64,000 bases of DNA from Thelonectria olida (Eukaryota; Ascomycota; Sordariomycetes; Hypocreales; Nectriaceae), in contig JAGPYM010000001.1 of the NCBI GenBank assembly GCA_020736575.1, positions 2,294,001-2,358,000 on the forward strand, in the 5' to 3' direction. Each line of letters opens with the position of its first letter. The stretch's first letter is position 1. Position numbers and translations under genes: made by a program. This document shows positions 22,122-33,700 of this stretch, piece by piece. Under the pieces are notes generated by a model. It was not told the origin of the DNA, searched no databases, and worked only from the letters and a program-made list of their open reading frames with translations.

Positions 22122-23449
22122 GATAATCTCTCAAGGCGATAGATTGCAGTCGTCGAGGTTGGAAGAAGAAGAAGAACGTCAAGTTCTTGGTGAAGAGAAT
22201 GCGCAGCAGGAATGTCCGTTCAAAAGAGTGACGAAGGTGGGAGAGAGACAGGTGGCTGAGGAAGAAGACAGATGGGAACGGGAATGGGAATGCCTTCCAA
22301 CTTATCTAGTTATCATTTCACAATGACATGTCGATTCATTCCACTCAGTGGAGGGCAGGGTCAGGATGGAAGGTACCGTCCCATCCACCAATTACTCCTT
22401 CCCCGGGAACCAGCAGATGTCACGGACCCGCGCCATGCCTTCCAATTCCAGGTCCCTCACGATTACATTAATCAATTAGGTGCCACCGCCACTGGTCACA
22501 GCGGATCCTCTCCTTCTAACAACATGCCCCGGCTGAGGGAGCAATAAATTGAGCATCAGAGTCACACGTCTTGGCGTCTCGAATGTATTCAGCCTTGGCG
22601 GCTTTGCCGAGCTTCAAACATTGGTCTCGGAAGCTTGCACCTGGTGCGACAAGCCAAACAAGAATCATGTCCACGGATGGATAGTCACTCATACCACGGA
22701 GCGAGCACAGCACACAACCGCACGGCACGGCACGGCACAATAGCTCTCAGTGTTCCCTTGTACCTCATACACGAGCAATCTTCCCACTGGCAATTACTTC
22801 TTCCAGTCCGTCCTTTGTGGGTTCTGGGGCGCGGGTGGCTGAATCTTGCCTGTGTGGAGAACAGGCGTGGATAGCAATTCCAACTCCTCCTCACCCTTGT
22901 CATCGATATGACGATGAACACCTTCATCCTTCATTCTTTCGATTCCTCCGACGTCCACAGCCACGCTCTAGCTTGCTACTGAGCCTGGTCAAGGAAGCGT
23001 CCGTCTCGGATTCACCCAAACAAAAGTTTCAAAACGACGTGTCCTATCGTAACCAAGCTTAGAACCAGGAGACTTAATCAAGTCGAAACCTCTCACACAA
23101 CCCATCGCTTTGTTTTCACAAACTCGAGTGATAAGAACCCCTGCTCGGCCCGCCGCTTCCCAGTCTGACAGAGCCCACCCAGAGCCGTTGAAAAGCCTAA
23201 GCAAGAACCCACGCTGGCATGCATCTCCCCGCTAATAATTACCGAGATGATTTCAACGGCAACCAGCTTCCTCTGAGGCTCAGCAACAGGCCATTCAAGG
23301 ACTTGCGAGCGGCAGGATGGAAGGCCTGAGTAGTGATCGTCTCGGTTACGTAGTAGCAGCATCTCGGACGCCTTGTCCAGCTTTGCTTGAGAACTCTCCA
23401 CGATATGCATGTCCCTGCATGTCTCGTTACCATAATATGTCGGTTCCCT
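22122..23449. other. intergenic region between secreted peptide and RTT10-like gene
   Basis: Contains the promoter of the secreted peptide gene, the small open frame noted at 22516-22692, and the 3' flank of the WD40 gene. No other supported feature. Confidence 0.5.
22516..22692 (-). CDS. hypothetical small ORF, possible exon
   Basis: A minus-strand frame of 58 codons from ATG 22692 ends in a stop at 22516. Its second half (CLKLGKAAKAEYIRDAKTC) shows C-ending codons and an amphipathic helix-like pattern, unlike the surrounding shadow frames. It lies about 400 bases upstream of the secreted peptide gene on the same strand. No domain or signal peptide is evident. It may be an exon of an unrecognised gene, a relic, or chance. 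Confidence 0.2.
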   Translation of the reverse strand: MSDYPSVDMILVWLVAPGASFRDQCLKLGKAAKAEYIRDAKTCDSDAQFIAPSAGACC

Positions 23450-26400
23450 TTAATCACTTTGATTCGGAGAAATGGTCCAGACTTCAACACCCACTCCGCC
23501 AACCACGAATCTCAGCTCGCCAGCTTTCTCAACGCTGGCCTCGTGCATCATCAGCTCGACATCTCCCGGATCTGCAAGACCACTGTACGCATCGACAACC
23601 AGCTCGGTCCTCTCCGTCCCGATTCGCCAAACCTTGATGCGTTGATCGTTGCTTACTGTCACTCCTAACGTCTCCTCTCCACGCTGTGCCAATGCTATCC
23701 CATTGATAGATGCCGCATGAGCCTTTCGGATGATGCCTCGACTCGAAACCATATACCGTCGACAATCCACTCCATGTAGCAACGGCGTCAATGATGATAT
23801 CCCGAGCCCATTATCATCGCCGCCAGTTACTACCTGGAACCCTTCGGATGTTGCCCTCAGGTCGAGACTCTTGATGCCATTTTGGTGCACCGGGGCTACG
23901 TGCACGAGCACATGGCTCACGGTTCTGTCGTTGTCAAACTTCGCTTCCCAAGTGGTCAAGTGTCCGTCCGTCGAGCCTGTGAGCGCCGAGAGGCCGTTCT
24001 CGTCCACCCCGAGATGACGGACCTGCGTAAGACAAGCTCCCGTGTACGACATCTTTGCCAGCAAGTGAAACGACCCATCTGATGTAAAACGGTAGGTTTG
24101 CAGAACCGAATTCGACAAGGCCATGGTAATGATGATGGTGCCGTCGGGTCTAACCTTGTGGGCATCGAATGACATGATGCGAAGGTCTCTGTCCTTGCTT
24201 CTGTCACCAAAAACTGCTTCGCAGACGACCCCTAACCCCTCATAGCTCGTATCGACCAGCTCTTGTATCCGCCAAACAAAAAATTCCTCCATGCCGGCAC
24301 TGCTCAATAGGTAGTCGTCTCCGAGCCATTGAAGCTGTTGTATCCCCGAGATGTGTGACTTCATCAATGCCAAACACCGCATCTCGCGTCGGCATGCTTG
24401 TCCTTTAGTGCGCTCTTCGTACTTCCAGATCCGGATGGTCGTGTCCTCAGCGCCAGTTGCAATATACCGGCCATTATGGCTCAAGGTCCGGATTTCTCTC
24501 CCGTGAGTGCCTCCTTTGAGTGGTCGGTGCGATGACCCTTGTTGTGAGTAGACGAATAGCCGGGACACCTTGGTGAAGCCAAACCTGAGACTATGGGGGT
24601 CTTTCGGACGATGCATCAGGGCGAAAGTTCTGTGAGAACCCCCACAGTCTACGGTGGCCAGCTCTTCACGGCGCGTTTCGTTCCAGACAATGAGCTTCTT
24701 GCTTTTGAAGCCATACATGATCAAGTCTGGAGATGCATCCTGGGTAAACCAGGCACCTTCAATGATGGAGCCGAAAAGTGCCGTTATTTCGCTTCGGAGA
24801 TGCAGCCGAACGTTTTGGTCTCGCTCTTCCACCTCGTAAATCCTGTATTTACCGTCTCGACTCGTCGCCAAGAAGTATGAAGATATTGAATGGCCTCCGT
24901 CTTTACCTGGAAGCGGTACAAGGGCAGTGATGGCATCCCGAGTTCTCGTCGCAAGGTCCAGCACGGGACGGAACCCTTTCTCGCCCTTCCTCAAAACGGA
25001 CAGCCAACCACGTCGAGAGCCGATTGCAATCAATCCTCCCTTGATCTTGGTAGCAGACATGGCCACGAAGCGGGCGTCCATTCCGCGGACATCAGCCGTT
25101 TCCAGCACGACTCCCGAACGCCAGTCTAATGTCAAGAGTTGTGCATCAGCTGTCCCATGGATGTGGACCAGAACCTCTACGGCTGTATTGCTGGCATCCC
25201 CAAGGTCGGTGAGTAGGAGAATGTTGGTGACTTTGCCAGGAACAGTACTAATGAGCGACACACCTCGAGTCTCGCAGTAATGATAAATGCTTCCGGATGT
25301 AGACCCAAGCAGAACCGTTCCTTCGCCAATCGTCCGAGCGTTGTAACAAGTCTTGATGTCCACTCTAGCAACATCGTCGACGCCAACTTCACGCCATTGT
25401 AGGCCATTGTCAAAGGTGCCTAACATCAGGCGCCCAAGCGACGATGTGGCAATCATCTGGCTGTGTGAGATGAAGTCGTAGCGCCCAACAATCTCACTTC
25501 CGGGCCCAAGATCTTGAGGGTTTGGCAAGGAGGAGACGAAGGTCGGTATATCAAGAGTCTCAATCCCATGGGTGACTTGTTGATCTGGATTCAGGACGGA
25601 GGGAAGAGGTTGCGTAATGAGAGATATTTTGCTGTCTGCACCGCCAGTGGCGATGAAAGTCTCACTGCCAACAGTAGTAACGGCGTGCGACCACAGATGT
25701 TTCCCGTCGTGAATACCAAAGTTCTCCTGGTGCTTGAGCACGCCGGACATCCTGTTTTCCGAGCCAGGAGCATCTCCTGATGGAGAAATGCTTAGCTCGA
25801 GACGCCAGCGCTGGGAAGTCGAATCCTCACCGAACGAGTACAGTGTCAACACGGTGTTTGATACCGTGTCCCCCGGCGTCCCAGCCGCGAACTTGATACC
25901 CCAGATTCGAGATGCATGGCCCATTTCTGTCGCAATAGGACTTTCTGTTCCGGCCGCTTTGGTGTCTGTGATCTCTGTGTGTCTCGACGTCGATCCAAAC
26001 CCGGTTTCTCGCACAGCCGATAGTTCATGTCGCATTACACCTTTGCCTTGCCGCTCCGTGATGTCCCATATTCTCACTGTCCGGTCATCACTGCAACTAG
26101 CCAGCAACCGAACTGTTGAGCCGTCTTCCAGACGCATATCATCAGATATATGTACACCAAAAATAGAACCCTCATGCCCAGCCAGGACCGAGACCAGCTC
26201 CGAGCTTGTTTCGGTCAAGTGACACTTCCACATGAGGATCTCGCCGAAGACGGTGCCGCCAGCGACTAGTACGCAGTCCGGACTTGTCCACTTCACGTTC
26301 GCGGCGTAGAGCATAGGTCGCGAGGGAGAGACGACAGAACCCAGGATAGGAGTGTTGGTGGCCGCATCGAAATGCACGGGAATGACTTCATTGTGCGCAG

Positions 26401-26850
26401 TAACGAGCACTGCTCTCTGGTTATCAAACGGCGAGAGTGCAGCATCGTAGATCCAATCCGGTGACGTCACGGCCTTGATGGTGGTCGAGTCCAGATCTCG
26501 TCCATTCACGAGATCCTCCACGGCCTCCTCTGGGAGAACCGCACATCGAGAAGCACCCCAGACGAGAATACGGCCGTTCAGGACGCGAATGCCGTGGATG
26601 GGCTGCGCGGCGAAGATGCGCACGTGAGCGACATTGCGGACGATACGCAGGTCGTAGACGACCAAGTGAGTGTCCTCGCCGGCAAGAAGGTAGGAGCCGC
26701 CTTGGAAGAAAGTCAGAGCCGTGATGGGACCTTGAGAGAAGGCTCTTGCGAGGTTAACCTGTAGCGGGCAGAGGGTTAGTATGGGAACGAGAAAGGAAGT
26801 ATGGTGGAATGGCGGGGGAGGGGCAGACAGACTTCGCGGGGTTGAGACAT
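23450..26850 (-). CDS. RTT10: Rtt10/Trm734 (WDR6)-type WD40 protein
   Basis: Large WD40 protein of the WDR6/Rtt10 family. The yeast member pairs with the Trm7 methyltransferase for 2'-O-methylation of the tRNA wobble position; the role here is by homology. A single frame runs from 26908 to 23450. I prefer a start at ATG 26850 (MSQPRE), an 18-nt first exon, an intron 26832-26759 with a CTAAC branch site, and exon 2 from 26758 (VNLARAFSQGPITAL), for 1108 residues. The alternative is ATG 26908 without the intron (1152 residues), whose first 50 residues look untranslated. Visible repeats include LLASCSDDRTVRIWD, YIATGAEDTTIRIWKYEE and SNDQRIKVWRIG. The central block from about KGGLIAIGSRRGWLSVL to MEEFFVWRI is typical of the family. 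The donor of the proposed intron (GTCTGT) is weak. Confidence 0.85.
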
Positions 26851-27518
26851 GGCGAAGAAGCCAGGGAAGGAAGAGAGTGGCGGATGATTTGTTCAGGAGA
26901 CCATGCACTTAGGTGTCCAGATGAGATATTCCGTATGGTGCAGTTTATTTTCTTGAAAGAGTGTCATGACTGAGAGGTGTCAGAGTGGGTTTTGGTTGTG
27001 AGCAAAAATTTTACCAGCATGAAATGGTGTGTGGTCCGCATAGTCAGTCAACTGTCTTCTTGCACCTCAGCTTCCATCGGATGAAAATATTGTCTCTGAG
27101 CGACCTGTTCGTGCACGCCACATTCAATTATATCACATTTAAGTCACACTATTGAATCAACAACTAATTATTTGTGAGTCGTTTATACCGTACAGCAACA
27201 GTCAACACGAAAAAGTTATGTATATCAAGCCATTTAATTTCCTTAAAGCTTTGGGTATCATGCCGTTCCCAGGCATCTTCCCCATTTCATCGCCCAACTC
27301 GGACCTATAATCCGAATCTACCACTTGCCGGATAAGTTTAAAAACAAAATGCGTCTCCCAGTCATGACCGTCATTCACTATGGCCAATCCATGTCTTCCA
27401 GTAGCCTCCTCCAGAATATCCAATTAGATCCCAACGCCGGCAATGCAAAATCATCAAGTTGTGCGAAAATTGACTAGTCATATCGGATTTTGAGCTCAAG
27501 CAGCCGCGTTTCACATGT
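26851..27518. other. intergenic, AT-rich
   Basis: Promoter side of the RTT10-like gene and 3' side of the SUR7-like gene. The part around 26930-27450 is visibly AT-rich. No gene seen. Confidence 0.6.
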
Positions 27519-28502
27519 TTAAGCGCGGTGCGAGTAAGGCTCGTAGGCAAGATCGGAGCGGGCACCGCTGGGGTAGCGAGGAGCGCCGTATTGCGATTGA
27601 GACTGGTTCTGGTTGTAGTAGTTTCCGCTGGTCATCTCGTGGTCGTTTCCGAGAGGAGCGTATCCGCCACCAGAGGGGAGCAGCTTCTCGCCATCGGAAC
27701 GGCGGTTCTTGCGGCTGCTGCTGCTGCGGTGCTCAGGCTTGCAACAGCAGATGGTGAAGACCCAGAACATGCTGGCACCAAGGGCGAGAGCGAAAGCGAG
27801 CCAGACGACAGAAAGGAATGTAGTGTTGATCTTGCCCGTAACACCGTAGTACTTGGCACTGGCCTCAACGGCGCCGACGACAACAGCAGCCATAGCAGTA
27901 GAGAGACCAGCAGCGCAGCCGACGAGAGTAGTAGCAATGCCGGCGATGATCCATGTGCAGCATGAGACTAGGGTAGAGCAGTTGGCAAAGATGCCCAGAA
28001 CGATCTCGACAGCGAGAGCGATAAAGGCAATCAAGTAGGCAACCTCGGTCCACTTGGTTACATGACGGAAGGCCTTGAGGGCGTTCTCGATCTCATCAGG
28101 GAGATCAATCTCGACACCAGCGGCGGAGCCGAAGTGCTCAATGTACGAGGTGTTGAGGGCCTCGTTGGCCCAGTCGAACTTGGCCTTGGTGCAGTGTCGC
28201 TTGTTCTTCTGGTCGGTGTAGCAGTAACCCCAGAGCCCGATATCGTAAACCTTGGCGAGGCCAAGATCAGCAGCGGTGATGTTGGTGGTCTTGGCGGCAC
28301 GGTCGTGGAGATCGCGAGAGCTAATGTTGTCGATAATGCTATCGACGCTGGCAGGGTCGATGCTAAGGTCTGAGACATCGAGGCGGAAGAGGTAGAGGGA
28401 CTTGTCAGCGACACCGGCAAGAGCGCCGACGAGAAGGAAGATGATGGAGCCGACTGTGAGCGCGAACGGCAGCGCTACGCAAAAGAAGCGACCAACACCC
28501 AT
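27519..28502 (-). CDS. SUR7/PalI-family four-span membrane protein
   Basis: Single-exon minus-strand gene, 327 residues from ATG 28502 (MGVGRFFCVALPF). The open frame extends upstream to 28730, but that part is Pro/Arg-rich and leader-like. There are four hydrophobic spans: near the N-terminus (about residues 5-28), two in the middle (VAYLIAFIALAVEIVLGIF and the Ala/Gly-rich stretch after it) and one before a CCC cluster (LAFALALGASMFWVFTICCC). The long first loop carries the family's claudin-like signature: a GLWGYC segment followed by a second Cys nine residues later (KRHC). The cytosolic tail is Ser/Arg-rich, then Gly/Tyr/Gln-rich. Sur7-type proteins mark eisosome/MCC domains of the plasma membrane and affect cortex and wall organisation; which paralogue this is cannot be told by eye. 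Confidence 0.85.
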   Translation of the reverse strand: MGVGRFFCVALPFALTVGSIIFLLVGALAGVADKSLYLFRLDVSDLSIDPASVDSIIDNISSRDLHDRAAKTTNITAADLGLAKVYDIGLWGYCYTDQKNKRHCTKAKFDWANEALNTSYIEHFGSAAGVEIDLPDEIENALKAFRHVTKWTEVAYLIAFIALAVEIVLGIFANCSTLVSCCTWIIAGIATTLVGCAAGLSTAMAAVVVGAVEASAKYYGVTGKINTTFLSVVWLAFALALGASMFWVFTICCCKPEHRSSSSRKNRRSDGEKLLPSGGGYAPLGNDHEMTSGNYYNQNQSQSQYGAPRYPSGARSDLAYEPYSHRA

Positions 28503-31500
28503 TTTTGTGGTGTTTATGTGTGTGTATCCTGTGTGATTTTTGTTGTTCCTTTGGTCGTTTTCAGGTGGTGGTGGGCGTTTATGTCTGTTTGGTGGCTCGG
28601 ATGTACGTAGTCGCGGATGACGTAAAGCGGTGGTTGCGTATTCTGGCGGGGAAGGAGGCGAAACCCGGTTAACGAGCGAGGATGAGGATGATCGGAAAGG
28701 GAAGGCGAGATGGGGGAGAAAACGCCTCAACGATGAGAAGGAGGGATGGACGGATAAGATGAGAGAGAGGGAAGAAGCATGTCAGCAATGGGAGAACGGG
28801 TTGAGGGCGGAGGATTTATAAAAAAAACGCTGCGGGCTGGGACTGGGCTGGGATCTGCTTTGCTGCTCTTGGTGCATGGATGATTGCTGGGGCTGGGCTG
28901 CTGCTGAGCAAGTGAGCTTTCCTTTCCCATCCCGGTCAAGGGCCAAAGCCAAGAGCCCGGCCACGACTTGTGCTGCGGTCTGCCGTGTCTACGAGGTGCG
29001 AGGTTGACGTGGAGTTGAGGCGTGGCGCAGCCGCAGTGAATGGGGGAATGGGTGAATGTGTGTGGCAGTTGCAGCTCCCAGGGTGGAGCTATTGCGACAG
29101 AGCGTCCAGGGTGTCGACTGAGGAGCGCTCCAAGAAGCCATTTTCTGCCTTGGCCGTCTCGAGGAGGCGTTGGGGGGCTTGCAGCTTTGCCAGGCCGGGC
29201 TTACGACTCTCAGACCTCAATTCTCACTGCAGTTATGCTGCCCACCGGGTCCCCTGCTGTCGTCCTACTGGTCATATCAATTTTTATCGCACCTGCTGAA
29301 GTGCTGGGAGTGCTGAGCATCGCTGCTCTGTCTGGACGTTCCAGTTTGTCTTTGCAGTGCAGCTGGTGACCGCCAACTCAGCCACATTTCCGCGACTCAG
29401 GGTCCAGGCCCAAGCTAGGCGCAGCTCTGGTTTTTTTTTTTTTTTAGGTGGACGGGAGCAAAGACCTGCGACAAACCATCCACCATCCATTGTGTCCATC
29501 TCTTGTTCATCAATCTCACAAGGATCCAACTCGAACGAGTGTTATTGGCCCAACACCGAAAATCCAAATTCCCCTTTTGTTGCGAGGCCCCAAGGACCTA
29601 ACTGGAAGGATCGTCATCACCACTGGCCCTGGGCACACAGTCAGACTGGGACGGCCAGGAATCCAAGGCCTTGTCGATGGTGCATCTTAACCAGGGACTA
29701 GGTGGGTTTATTTGCTGACGGGCTGAGGATGGACAGTTTCACCTTCTCCCATCGCCAGAGCTCACTTGCTCACCAAGCCAAGGATCATTCCGCTGGGCCA
29801 TTGATGGCTTTCGACCCCAAGAATCCACCACTCGCTAATTTGCTGCTGTCTCTGTCAACGGGATTAGCTTCTCGGCCCCCAAAGTTGTCGTCAGGACTCA
29901 TGAAGTCGTCTCACTGAAGCTTTCCGTCAATGAATATGGCCGAGCCCACGGACCCCTCATCAGGGCTGACGACGCCCGCCCGGGACCCATCACCGAGTGG
30001 AGGGTCATGGGAAGTCCCCCACCTCGGGGATCAACAAGCTCGACCTCTTTTCTCTTTACAGGTTTTACCCATTCATTCTGACGGATGAAGGGTTGGTGCT
30101 TACATGAACGAATAGGTCTAGGGTCTGCACGAAAGAGAAACACCGTAAGACGATTCGATTCAGAAACGCACACACAACTTTGTTCTTTGCAACAAGGGCA
30201 ACGAAAGACTCGTACTGCAACCAACAGGAGGCAGCCCGACATTCGTACGTGATCCCAGTGTTCGCCGCCACACCTTCAACATCTCGTTCATCAACTCGCC
30301 CCCGTTTGCTGATGTCACCAACCCCCAACTGACGTCTTGCTGCGTAAGTCGAAACGAGGGACCACGAAAAGATGTGACGTGATGAGCGAATTGGACCCTG
30401 ACTCTGTCTGTTTCTGTTCTCTTCACTCTTCTCAGAACAAGAATAACAAGTTGAGAGCTTGGGCCATCGGCAACGGCGAATGCCATGGAAGGGGAATCTC
30501 ACCCGAATATGGCGACTCACGTCCCGAAGGGCTGAGCACCCTAGGACCTGAGCCAAGCGAAGACAGTATCCCAAGCACCAATGAACAGCCAAGGTCATGA
30601 AGCGGTAGAAAAATATGGTCGGTGATGGGCGACGAACTCACACACAGCCCTCTTCCGCCCATCCCACCCACCACCTTAGTAAGTATCAGTCCCCGCGCCG
30701 CCCAGGCGGATTCACCTAAATTTAGAAGCCCGCCTTTTGCCTCAGCCCAGTGATTTGCCATACCTTACGAATCTCAGGCCCGCAAGCCACTTGGTACGTG
30801 CCGGGTGCTGGCAGATCCGGCGCGAGGGTCCCGTTCTGGGACTGTTGCAAAGCACTGGTCCAGGACATCGGTTTGACAGCTCTATTCCTCATCGTTGGAT
30901 GGAACTTTGGTGTTGCTGCTGTCAAGGTCAAGGACGCCGGACCCCAACTCAGACCCTCGGCTTATAGTAGGGCAGACAAATCAGCATGGGAGATTGCAGC
31001 CATGAGGGGCCATAACAGGGACCCTTCTCCTCCAGGACATCCATCCTAGCCATCCTAACGCTTGGTGGCGCCCTGGAAGTTGGCCATGGTTGTGAGATTT
31101 TCAACATCAACGCCCTGCATTGGCAGCTTTGATACCAGGCCTCGGCCCGCCATGCGGCAGCCACCTTCCGCTCCATCCCGGCTCACTCCAGCCGACAACG
31201 TCTCAGTTCGCCTTTTCAAGAAACTCAATAGTTAACTCCAGGACATGCGGACCCAGCCATGAGGCGTACGTAAGCGGACTGCTCGAGCATTTAAAGCTGG
31301 CCTACTCGCTGCTCTGCTGCAGACTCCAACAGTCGTCGGCGAGGCCTTATTTATGAGTGGTGTCTTCGTTCTCTAGGCAGAGAGATGAAACCTCTCTCAA
31401 TGTGGATTCTTTATTGCTGAGTGGACTATTAAGAGGCTTTCCCTTATGCGGATAACGGAATCTTCTTCATCTTTATTCGTCCGGCACTATGCAGGTATGT

Positions 31501-33700
31501 GGATTGATGCATCTCTGTCCAAGGTTGTGTTGCGTCTTCTTCGCACTTGATGATTTCGTGGCCATGTAACTCTCGGCAGTCATGTCCCGAGGGTGAGGGT
31601 CATGGACGGTCGAAGCCGCTTCCGTCAAATCGACAATTCCAGCGTCGTCACAGAAATCGGTGTTGTCTTCGTCTGCTCGACATCACAATTGACAAATTCC
31701 GCAAGTTGAATGTGCTTCCAGACATGATATCTGGCGATTTCTAGGTGAAAACATGTTATTGACTTCGCAACTCGGTTCCCTTCTCGAGCGCCGTTTCAAG
31801 ATGAGGTCTGAGTTATGGAGAATCACGGCGCGTTGACTCCGAGACATGTCACCGTTGCCGCAACCAATGCGGAGAACATACATAGACCGTGCATACGTCG
31901 TGCAGAGCCCAGTTGCTAACTTGTTATTCCTCCCACGCTTCAAGAGTGACACCCACCAACGCTGCGTCTGCATCTGCACCCGCATCTGTATTCGGCTTGG
32001 TGAGCATGCAGCTTGCCACTAAACAAACCGGGGCGCTCCATCGAGGTCGGAGGAGGCTCCCGTGAGGGGGGGCTGGGGCTGCTGAGAAGGGGATTCGTCG
32101 CTCTTGGCCTTGCCACTATCTCAACCCAATCGACCCAAGAAATCAAATAGTCTGTGTGGACTAGAGGACTACCGAGGACACTAGAAGAGGGTTGGCAGCC
32201 GGTTGGGTATTTGACTGTAATCACCTCCCTATTTCATGGCTAGGTTACTCGACGGATAGTCGGAACTGCCAACCCAAAATCACGTACATGGACGTTGGAA
32301 CATGTCAGATGGAGAGTGAGGGAGGAGAGGCGAAGCCAATCAAGACACAGGAATCTGTGATTCCTAGTGTTCAAGTGGAGGGGTGGACGCTAGGGTTGCA
32401 GAAGATGCGACATGCAAGCTGCTGCAAGTTGCGAGGCAGACGTCGAGCTACTGGAGGAAGCAGGCTGTAGTTTTGGTGGTCGAGTCGTCACCGCCATGTG
32501 TGCGCTTTTGCGTGTTGGTATCATTGATACTCGTTGAACCTCGAGTCGATTGTCACCCTCGACGCGACTCGGTGGGTGACGTCTCTCTGTCCCAATGGAA
32601 GCTGACTTCACTGGCGGGACGCACAGACAGATGGGCGACCTGGGGTTCGTTGGCGTCACCGTCGGTCGGTGAAGAAGCTGGCGAGGCAGCGAGCACGGGG
32701 CTTTTGGTCACGGGAGCACTGTCCGCGTGGTGCAACAGCCTCTCGATTCATTCGACGGGGGAGTTTCTCATTGCAGCTTCTGCTAAAAATGAAGCAAAAG
32801 TTGCAATTGGAGAGAGATCAATCATGGGGCCCAGTGGTGAGCATGTGGTCTTGTCTTTGGGCCGCCCGGTGATGGAGTGACGGACAAGGTGACAAGACAA
32901 GATATTCGCCCCTCTCTCTCTCTCTCTCTCGTTCTCTCCGACTCTCTCTTCTCAACAACCTGGAAGCTTCTTCCGCACGTGCCATGGACCTTTCGGCTCC
33001 CCCAAGACCCTGGTTGATGCCTTATGGAGTCCATGCAGCTGCGGTTGCGCTCAGTGGCTGGGCTGTGGTGATGCCTGTCTTCTTGGCTGTGCAGCCAAGT
33101 TTGCTTCAAGTGGTACATACGGACATTCGCCAATGATGTTGTTGGTGGTGCAGCTCAGGGCGCCTGTATACTCTGTAGGATGGATTGCGGCGGAGAAATG
33201 GACTCCGTTTTGATGCCCTCGACGATGGTTACGCTTTGCTCTCGGTTTGCTTTCCTCGATGATAATAATTGAATATTGTCTTCTGTATTCGTAAGCCCAA
33301 ACTGGGCCCATTGCCGACCCCTGCCCTTGGTTGGGCATGAGAGCTCTGGATCCCCCGGCTCGGTTTTGGGCACTGGTACGGAATACATAACATCAAAGAC
33401 GAGTCTAATTATTTTAAAAAGAGGCCTTCAGAGTCTTCAACCCCATTTGATATCGGCAGCTAGTCAACATAATAAACGGACCTGGCGTGCTTTTCCCTCT
33501 GCTTTTCCCTCCTGATCCATGTCTCAGCGAAATCCAGACCTTCTCAGTCCCCATGTGCAATGTCCCGAGTCCCCCATGTCCACTAAAAAAGTTTGGTACT
33601 GTACACATATCTCAACCACGCGGAACATGATGAGATGATTTTCTTTTGGATCGACGGCAAGGCCATTCCCTCCCTCCAACCTCGTTTCTCTCGTGGCTAG
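28503..33700. other. gene-poor intergenic DNA
   Basis: More than 5 kb with no supported gene. The left 400 bases are the SUR7-like gene's leader and promoter. A run of 15 T is at 29431-29445 and a CT dinucleotide run near 32912. Open frames are short, on both strands, and without recognisable motifs or consistent splice signals. Confidence 0.5.

Noticed and set aside
25734..26222. 162-codon plus-strand frame
   Set aside because: Antisense shadow inside the WD40 gene.
30750..31049. VPFWDCCK peptide resembling the start of GH45 endoglucanases
   Set aside because: Only a few residues match; the continuation lacks the GH45 cysteine pattern and there is no signal peptide or splice support.
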